Assembly (NCBI GenBank): GCA_017545245.1
Contig: JAFWPB010000009.1
Location: 1 to 41,414 of the forward strand
Source: Clostridiales bacterium
Lineage (GTDB): Bacteria > Bacillota > Clostridia > Saccharofermentanales > Saccharofermentanaceae
Direction: 5' to 3'
DNA: 41,414 nucleotides
The notes under the pieces were generated by a model. That model searched no databases. It was not told the DNA's origin and was given only the letters and a program-made list of their open reading frames with translations. This document shows, piece after piece, positions 36,796 through 41,414 of the stretch; position 1 is the first letter of the stretch; each line of letters opens with the position of its first letter. The translations under genes and the position numbers were made by a program.

Positions 36796-36830
36796 GGGTA
36801 ATTGTTTCACGTGAAACAATTACCCTTTTT
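36796..36830 (+). terminator. gyrB terminator built around a parS palindrome
   Basis: A 30-bp perfect palindrome (36796-36825) whose centre is parS, with GGGTAAT/ATTACCC outer arms, followed by TTTTTATT. The stem plus T-run resembles an intrinsic terminator 51 bases after the gyrB stop. A loopless palindrome must open a few central pairs to fold. Confidence 0.55.
36803..36818. other. parS site 1
   Basis: TGTTTCACGTGAAACA, a perfect match to the 16-bp ParB nucleation site of Firmicutes, embedded in a 30-bp palindrome. Confidence 0.95.
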
Positions 36831-36989
36831 ATTATAGTTTCTGTGATTGAAGATAATCGCTTTTTCAAACCCCAGGATTATTTCGTTCAAACATAAAAAA
36901 CTTGAAGAAATGGAAAGAATTTGAATAGTGATTAATAAAATAAACATATAACCAATTATCAAATTGGTTAACCAGATGAATCTTTTAAT

Positions 36990-37005
36990 TGTTTCACGTG
37001 AAACA
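36990..37005. other. parS site 2
   Basis: A perfect TGTTTCACGTGAAACA, 187 bases from the first site. Confidence 0.95.
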
Positions 37006-37037
37006 AGCGATTAATCATTTCATATGACCAAAAATAA

Positions 37038-37053
37038 TGTTTCACGTGAAACA
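37038..37053. other. parS site 3
   Basis: A perfect TGTTTCACGTGAAACA, 48 bases from the second site and about 108 bases before parA. Confidence 0.95.
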
Positions 37054-37160
37054 AATTCTGTTTTGTTCATAGTTATCTGCATAGTTGTAAAGTAAATGAC
37101 ATATATGAAGTAAGTTTTTTTGTTACTATATTAGTAAGAAATAGTAAGTAAGGAGTACAT

Positions 37161-37931
37161 ATGGCATACGTTATCTCAATTGTAAATCAAAAAGGCGGCG
37201 TGGGAAAAACGACAACCGCAGTGAATTTAGGTGCTTTTCTCGCAGCAAAAAGAAAAAAAGTACTTATAATTGACCTTGATCCACAAGGAAATGCAACAAG
37301 TGGGTACGGTTTTGATAAAATACAGCTCGAAAACACTGTGTATGACCTTTTGGTGAACGAAGAGGACATAGAAAATGTTATTCAGCATACTGACGTCAAA
37401 AATGTTGATATGTGTCCTACAAATATAAATCTTGCCGGTGCAGAGGTAGAATTAGTCTCGGCAATCAGTAGGGAAACGATATTAAAGAGAACCATTGAGC
37501 CGATTCTGGATAAATATGACTACATTATTGTCGATTGTCCTCCTTCTTTAGGTCTTCTGACGATTAATGCGTTATCTGCATCAGAAGGTGTAATCGTTCC
37601 TATACAAGGCGAATATTATGCATTGGAAGGATTGACCCAGTTAATTGATACAATCAATATGATCAAGAAAAAACTGAATCCTGTAATAGGTATTCTTGGT
37701 GTAGTTATCACCATGTATGATAGCCGGACACAGTTAACAAAACAGGTTGTAGAAGAAGTGGAGAAATACTTTGGAGATAAGGTATTTAATACTCATATTC
37801 CAAGAAATATCCGTCTTGCTGAAGCTCCAAGTCATGGTAAAACGATTGGCGATTATGATCCAAAATCCAAGGGATCTATTGCTTATCAGTCGTTAGCACA
37901 GGAAGTTATTAAAAGAACAAAAGATAGATAA
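37161..37931 (+). CDS. parA: Chromosome partitioning ATPase ParA/Soj
   Basis: A 256-residue deviant-Walker ATPase. KGGVGKTT (11-18), IIDLDPQGNAT and the DCPPSLG motif are present. It binds DNA non-specifically as an ATP dimer, is stimulated by ParB, and in B. subtilis Soj also controls DnaA. The short N-terminus marks a chromosomal Soj-type rather than plasmid type Ia ParA. AAGGAG before the ATG. parB follows after 22 bases. Confidence 0.97.
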   Translation: MAYVISIVNQKGGVGKTTTAVNLGAFLAAKRKKVLIIDLDPQGNATSGYGFDKIQLENTVYDLLVNEEDIENVIQHTDVKNVDMCPTNINLAGAEVELVSAISRETILKRTIEPILDKYDYIIVDCPPSLGLLTINALSASEGVIVPIQGEYYALEGLTQLIDTINMIKKKLNPVIGILGVVITMYDSRTQLTKQVVEEVEKYFGDKVFNTHIPRNIRLAEAPSHGKTIGDYDPKSKGSIAYQSLAQEVIKRTKDR

Positions 37932-37953
37932 ACATCAATATATGAGGTGAAAT

Positions 37954-38826
37954 ATGGCTGCGAATAAAGGATTAGGAAAAGGTCTCGGAGCATTGCTTCC
38001 GATGGATGGAATACCGGAAAACACGAAAGATTCAGTCGTGGAATTGAAGATTAATGATATCTCACCAAACAGTGAACAACCAAGAAAGAATTTTGATGAT
38101 GAAGCTCTTTCCGAACTGGCAGATTCTATTAAAGAAAATGGTGTGATCCAGCCGATCATTGTAACGAAGCGCGGCACCGGATACCGCATAGTTGCAGGCG
38201 AGAGAAGGTGGCGTGCTTCGCGTCTTGCAGGACTAAAAGTCATCCCTGCAATCGTTCGGGATCTCACTGATCAACAGACTATGGAGCAGGCCTTAATTGA
38301 GAATATCCAAAGGCAGGATTTGAATCCTCTTGAAGAAGCTTTTGCAATGGATAATCTCATGAAAGAGCATGGATTGACCCAGGAAAAACTTGCAAAAAGA
38401 TTAGGAAAAAGCCGATCTGCAATCGCAAATACATTAAGATTGATGAACATCGATGAATCATTGCAGGACTTTATCCGAAATGGTGATCTTTCTGAAGGTC
38501 ATGCTCGTGCGTTACTCAGATTAACGGACAAAGAAGAGCAGAAGAAAGCTGCCGACGTTGTTATGATCAAAGAGATGAGTGTTCGTGAAACAGAAGAATA
38601 TGTAAAGAAACTTCTGGATCCAAAGCCGATTTCTAAGAAAAAAGCTATTGCTTCGACTTCTAGCGTCGAGTTGAGTACTAAGGACCTCGAGCGTAAGCTA
38701 ACTAGACTATATGGAACTAAGGTGAAAGTTAAGTTGAAAGATGAAGTGAAAGGAAAAGGATCGATTATAATTGAATACTATAATTATGAAGATCTTGATC
38801 GTTTACTCGAGATGATGGAAAAATAA
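37954..38826 (+). CDS. parB: Chromosome partitioning protein ParB/Spo0J
   Basis: A 290-residue CTP-dependent DNA clamp. The conserved GERRWRASR box (82-90) and the HTH LTQEKLAKRLGKSRSAIANTLRL recognise parS; the C-terminal ~50 residues form the dimer domain. The N-terminal KGLGKGLGALLP is the ParA-stimulating segment. It is expected to load on the three parS sites just upstream. GAGGTG lies before the ATG. Confidence 0.97.
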   Translation: MAANKGLGKGLGALLPMDGIPENTKDSVVELKINDISPNSEQPRKNFDDEALSELADSIKENGVIQPIIVTKRGTGYRIVAGERRWRASRLAGLKVIPAIVRDLTDQQTMEQALIENIQRQDLNPLEEAFAMDNLMKEHGLTQEKLAKRLGKSRSAIANTLRLMNIDESLQDFIRNGDLSEGHARALLRLTDKEEQKKAADVVMIKEMSVRETEEYVKKLLDPKPISKKKAIASTSSVELSTKDLERKLTRLYGTKVKVKLKDEVKGKGSIIIEYYNYEDLDRLLEMMEK

Positions 38827-38873
38827 GCCTTGAGCTAAATCAAACGACCATAACGGCTCGGCTTGTTTATTTG

Positions 38874-38902
38874 TTGACAAGCCCTCTGAAAGTTAGTAAA
38901 AT
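38874..38902 (+). promoter_or_regulatory. Promoter of tRNA-Ser
   Basis: TTGACA (38874-38879), 17 bases, TAAAAT (38897-38902): nearly ideal sigma-A promoter 20 bases before the tRNA. It overlaps a GGCTTGT / ACAAGCC dyad (from about 38860) that may also help end parB transcription. Confidence 0.85.
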
Positions 38903-38921
38903 TAGCAAGTTACAAATACTA

Positions 38922-39009
38922 GGAGATGTATCGAAGTGGTCATAACGAGGCGGTCTTGAAAACCGTTTGCCCAAAAGGCACGTGGGTTCGAATCCCACCG
39001 TCTCCGCCA
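38922..39009 (+). tRNA. tRNA-Ser (anticodon UGA), CCA encoded
   Basis: Acceptor stem GGAGATG pairs with CGTCTCC (one G-U), followed by G discriminator and genomic CCA. The anticodon arm has loop CTTGAAA (anticodon TGA). A long variable arm typical of serine tRNA and the T-arm GTGGG-TTCGAAT-CCCAC are present. An antisense reading frame over it is the well-known spurious tRNA-Ser artefact. Confidence 0.96.
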
Positions 39010-39043
39010 TGATAATCATACAATTACGATATGTATGACTGAA

Positions 39044-39082
39044 AGGACTGGAAATAGGACATTTCCGGTCCTTTGCTTTTTG
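39044..39082 (+). terminator. Terminator after tRNA-Ser
   Basis: A 12-bp stem (39044-39055 with 39061-39072, one G-T pair) with a 5-base loop is followed by a T-rich tract containing TTTTT. Confidence 0.85.
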
Positions 39083-39174
39083 GTCAATGACAAGCCCATT
39101 TTTTAGATATATTTTCATCATATAGGTATTTGTCCGGGTTCGAACGCCTGCGTTTTCATATTTGCCAGTAATTT

Positions 39175-39222
39175 AACCGTCTCATTCAGTTGTTGTTTAA
39201 CAACCTTTTGAGACGGTTTTTC
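39175..39222 (+). terminator. Second intrinsic terminator in the tRNA-DUF6075 gap
   Basis: A 10-bp stem, AACCGTCTCA (39175-39184) and TGAGACGGTT (39209-39218), encloses a smaller hairpin (GTTGTT/AACAAC) and is followed by TTTTCT. No gene ends just before it, so it may mark the boundary of inserted DNA. Confidence 0.75.
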
Positions 39223-39269
39223 TATAACTTTTTTTCAAACAACAATAACAACCTTATGGAGGAAGATTT

Positions 39270-39650
39270 ATGAAATTTCTGAACGAAAAGCATGAGAAGA
39301 GATTTAAAGAGGCTTGTGAATACATCGACACAGATGATAAGTCAGCGGTAGCTGCCTGCTATTTGCTTACAGTGAAGAAGAGAGTCTGGAATCAGGTCCA
39401 GGAATGCATCAAGTATTTCGGTATGGATCTGGATATGCTCTGCTTCGAACCGAAGGACTGCATGGAACAGGCGCTTTTTAATGCGGCCTACGATCTTTAC
39501 AACTGTTCGGATGCCATTTTGCTTCGTGATCTTACGGATCCTGTCACCATCCCGGATCGGGCATACTTTCTGATCCTTTACATGGTGACATATCTGAGAT
39601 TGGAAGAAAATCCGATGACAGTTGAGGTTGTTGAACCTGAAATTGCCTGA
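39270..39650 (+). CDS. DUF6075-like protein of mobile-element type
   Basis: A 126-residue acidic cytoplasmic protein. EKHEKRFKEACEYI near the start and ALFNAAYDLYNCSDA at ~90 resemble DUF6075 proteins, which occur in conjugative elements of gut Firmicutes; the match is by pattern memory. No known activity. TTATGGAGGAAG is an excellent ribosome site. First of a same-strand series that continues to the window end. Confidence 0.6.
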   Translation: MKFLNEKHEKRFKEACEYIDTDDKSAVAACYLLTVKKRVWNQVQECIKYFGMDLDMLCFEPKDCMEQALFNAAYDLYNCSDAILLRDLTDPVTIPDRAYFLILYMVTYLRLEENPMTVEVVEPEIA

Positions 39651-39714
39651 TTTAGGCGCTTTCAGGGATAACAACCATCTTAACAAGATTTTTTCAAGAA
39701 AGAGGTAAATGAAA

Positions 39715-40017
39715 ATGACAAAGAAGATTATTAAGCAGATTGGAGCCGAAGGCAGAACAACGATCCCGTTCATCATGAGAAAGGCCATGGGTCTTAAAGA
39801 TGGAGCTTTCATCTCATTCACCTACGATCCGGATGAAAAGAACGTGACCATCCAGCAGGAGTATTTCTGCGATGGTTGTGAAATTGGGGAAGAGGAGATG
39901 AATCCAGAACTCCTGCTTATCCTTCTCGGACTCGATAAGGAACTTCAGGAGAAGGCTACTTTCGTCCTGAAAAACATGCTTTTCGGGATTAACAACCAGG
40001 GGAGGGAAAAAACATGA
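39715..40017 (+). CDS. AbrB/SpoVT-like small protein
   Basis: A 100-residue protein. The first ~50 residues (IKQIGAEGRTTIPFIMRKAMGLKDGAFISFTYD) resemble the AbrB/MazE swapped-hairpin DNA-binding fold, and a CDGC pair follows at about 51. The C-terminal half is Leu/Glu-rich and helical. The second ATG at 39715 is favoured because GAGG is 9 bases upstream, whereas it is only 3 bases from the first ATG. Its end overlaps the next start by 4 bases. Confidence 0.65.
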   Translation: MTKKIIKQIGAEGRTTIPFIMRKAMGLKDGAFISFTYDPDEKNVTIQQEYFCDGCEIGEEEMNPELLLILLGLDKELQEKATFVLKNMLFGINNQGREKT

Positions 40018-40679
40018 GAATGAGGATCTATCAAATAGACATGGCACAGAAGGAGAACCGTTATGGTTTTAAGCCCCTTGATGAGCATGGCAAGATCGAT
40101 CCGACAAAGTATAAGAAGGTGCTGGATGCGGAAGTGAACGAGGAGTCGCTGTTGGGAGCGTATTACCTGTTCAATACTGTTGACCCGCACCCTCTGTTTT
40201 CCGGACATGCCATGATGGAAGGCGATGTAATTGCCACAGAAGAAGGTGCTTTTGCCTGGAACAGTAAGCTTGGATTTCAAAAGATTGACTTCGATGAATC
40301 TAAAGCAAGCACCGAAGGTCAGATCAAAGTGCTTTTCGTGCAGCCACACGAGAAACCGTATGTGGCGGAGATTCCGAACACGCTCGAAGCCAAGCAGAGA
40401 GCGGTCGGAGGCTTGATCGAATACATCTACAACCACGATGAGACGGCACTCATTGGAGATGAAGAGGCGAAGATCAAGTGCAAAGAAGGAAACAGGTATC
40501 TCGACGGCATGGGTATTATCGCCGGGAACTTTCTTATCGTTGGACTGACCGAAGAGGATTGCCGGTCACTCACAGATGAGGAAATCCAGAGGTACCAAGA
40601 GAAGTATGACGAAGCCCCTAACATCAGCCCGGAAGAAACCGAGGCAGATGTAGGCTTCACATTCATTCAAATCATGTAA
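40014..40679 (+). CDS. YodL-DUF3846 domain protein of mobile elements
   Basis: A 221-residue protein. Residues ~3-85 fit the YodL pattern (IYQIDMAQKENRYGFKPLDEHGKIDPTKYKKVLDAEV...YYLFNTVDPHPLFSGHAM). Residues ~100-180 fit DUF3846 (IKVLFVQPHEKPYVAEIPNTLE..., with LDGMGIIAGNFLIVGL). Both are common in integrative/conjugative elements of Clostridia; function unknown. Translationally coupled to the AbrB-like gene (ATGA overlap). The SpoVG-like gene follows after 17 bases. Confidence 0.78.
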   Translation: MRMRIYQIDMAQKENRYGFKPLDEHGKIDPTKYKKVLDAEVNEESLLGAYYLFNTVDPHPLFSGHAMMEGDVIATEEGAFAWNSKLGFQKIDFDESKASTEGQIKVLFVQPHEKPYVAEIPNTLEAKQRAVGGLIEYIYNHDETALIGDEEAKIKCKEGNRYLDGMGIIAGNFLIVGLTEEDCRSLTDEEIQRYQEKYDEAPNISPEETEADVGFTFIQIM

Positions 40680-40696
40680 ACGAGGAGGAAAACAAC

Positions 40697-41134
40697 ATGA
40701 GTGAGAATAACAACCCGGCAGGTACCCCGAAGGTAACTGCCAATATCACATGGATCAGTAATGATCCGGCATCACCAAAGAAAGCGTCTGCAAGCATTAC
40801 GATTGCGGACTCTTTTATTGTTAAAGGTATTAGCATCGTACAGGGTCAGAAAGGGCTGTTTGTGTCGATGCCACAGAGAGCGTCGGAAAAGAAAGGAGAG
40901 ACAAAATACTTCGAGATTGCTCACCCGATTACGGCAGCATTCAGAAGTGAAGTATCAAAGGTTGTACTGGATACGTATGCGCAGACTATGGCGCTTGCGC
41001 AGCAGGCGAGTCAGTCTTCAGGACAGGTGAATACTTCTCAGCAGGGGAGAGGTGATTATATGGCACCACCCCCTCTTGATCCGGCTCTGGCTCAGGAGTA
41101 TAGTGCAGTCCCGATAATGGGACAGACAATGTGA
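40697..41134 (+). CDS. SpoVG-like protein
   Basis: A 145-residue protein. Residues ~25-95 match the SpoVG core: ASITIADSFIVKGISIVQGQKGLFVSMPQR and FEIAHPITAAFRSEVSKVVLDTY. A Gln/Ser/Pro-rich tail of ~45 residues follows, unlike the chromosomal sporulation SpoVG. SpoVG proteins bind nucleic acids. In this series it is likely an element-encoded regulator. GAGGAGG upstream of the ATG. Confidence 0.85.
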   Translation: MSENNNPAGTPKVTANITWISNDPASPKKASASITIADSFIVKGISIVQGQKGLFVSMPQRASEKKGETKYFEIAHPITAAFRSEVSKVVLDTYAQTMALAQQASQSSGQVNTSQQGRGDYMAPPPLDPALAQEYSAVPIMGQTM

Positions 41135-41237
41135 TCTAGGTCACAAGTCTGTGAAATCCTATAGACATCCGCGTAAAAACAAGATATATTGCAAGTAAGA
41201 AAGCATCCTTTTGGATTTGCATATAGGAGGTCACAGT

Positions 41238-41414
41238 ATGAGGGACAGAAAGATCATCTCTGCTGTTCTGATTGTAGCTGTGGTCCTCGGAATCGTTGGT
41301 TGCAAGAATCAGAGTAATACAGGAATTAGGAAAGACGATATCGAGATCACAACTACTACTTCAGTAGAGACTCAGAAAGAAACAACCGAAGAAAAAGAAG
41401 AATCCACAACGACA
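41238..41414 (+). CDS. Lipoprotein, N-terminal part (cut by window edge)
   Basis: 59 codons from the ATG to the window end, no stop. MRDRK, a hydrophobic core and the lipobox GIVGC give a lipoprotein signal. The mature part begins with a Thr/Glu-rich linker. AGGAGG lies 8-9 bases upstream. It belongs to the mobile-type cluster or follows it; the function is unknown. Confidence 0.8.
   Translation, partial: MRDRKIISAVLIVAVVLGIVGCKNQSNTGIRKDDIEITTTTSVETQKETTEEKEESTTT

Larger units (their letters stand above)
36745..37160. other. gyrB-parA intergenic region with parS cluster
   Basis: A 416-bp AT-rich gap without a supported gene. It holds three parS sites (listed separately) and one other dyad, AACCAATT-ATCA-AATTGGTT (36950-36969). 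The parA promoter is not clear; parA has a strong AAGGAG. Confidence 0.8.

Noticed and set aside
38867..39121. 84-residue reading frame on the minus strand over tRNA-Ser
   Set aside because: It is the antisense of the tRNA (contains the familiar ETVGFEPTCLLGKRFSRPPRYDHF type of peptide) and has no ribosome site or family.

Overview
The window is a chromosomal segment of a Gram-positive, low-to-medium GC Firmicute. It is most likely a member of the Clostridia (Lachnospiraceae/Oscillospirales/Saccharofermentans-like); the class is well supported, the family is a guess. Evidence: dnaA-dnaN-recF-remB-gyrB order, Soj/Spo0J-type ParAB with perfect TGTTTCACGTGAAACA parS sites, a GatCAB amidotransferase, MurT/GatD, a sortase, an LTA-synthase-type sulfatase, lipoprotein signal peptides and strong AGGAGG-type ribosome binding sites.

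Left arm (1-29.9 kb): a patchwork of short operons on both strands. On + are a YczE-like membrane protein, a tail-anchored protein followed by a PAS-GGDEF diguanylate cyclase, a CDF metal transporter followed by a MATE exporter, FabF, an ECF-like sigma factor followed by a membrane-anchored serpin, and a second PAS-GGDEF protein. On - are carboxynorspermidine synthase, a HAD/uridine-kinase-like fusion, a six-gene run gatC-gatA-gatB-sel1-trmL-LTA synthase, a lipoprotein, a TetR regulator, a VUT/YhhQ (queuosine precursor) transporter followed by an amidase, a LeuA-family synthase, and sortase-murT-gatD next to the origin. The last three all act on the cell envelope.

Origin region (29.9-38.9 kb): dnaA, a 442-bp oriC carrying at least seven TTWTNCACA DnaA boxes, dnaN, recF, remB, gyrB, then a 416-bp spacer with three parS sites, then parA and parB. 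One parS is the core of a 30-bp palindrome followed by a T-run, so it may double as the gyrB terminator. No rpmH/rnpA/yidC, S4-domain yaaA, rsmG or gyrA is in the window.

Right end (38.9-41.4 kb): tRNA-Ser(UGA) with a near-consensus promoter and terminator, then a block of short, tightly spaced genes typical of integrative/conjugative elements: a DUF6075-like protein, an AbrB-like protein, a YodL-DUF3846 protein, a SpoVG-like protein, and the start of a lipoprotein cut by the window edge. It looks like the left part of an element or element remnant beside the tRNA gene.

The most interesting signals are: (1) the sigma factor / serpin pair, in which the serpin carries an anti-sigma-like N-terminus and one transmembrane segment and has a readable inhibitory reactive-centre loop; (2) a 9-mer, AAAAGCACT, found 15 times on either strand, in several reading frames and in intergenic DNA; (3) a structured leader before the queuosine-type transporter that resembles an H-type pseudoknot riboswitch; (4) the parS/terminator overlap; (5) an acidic N-terminal extension on GyrB.
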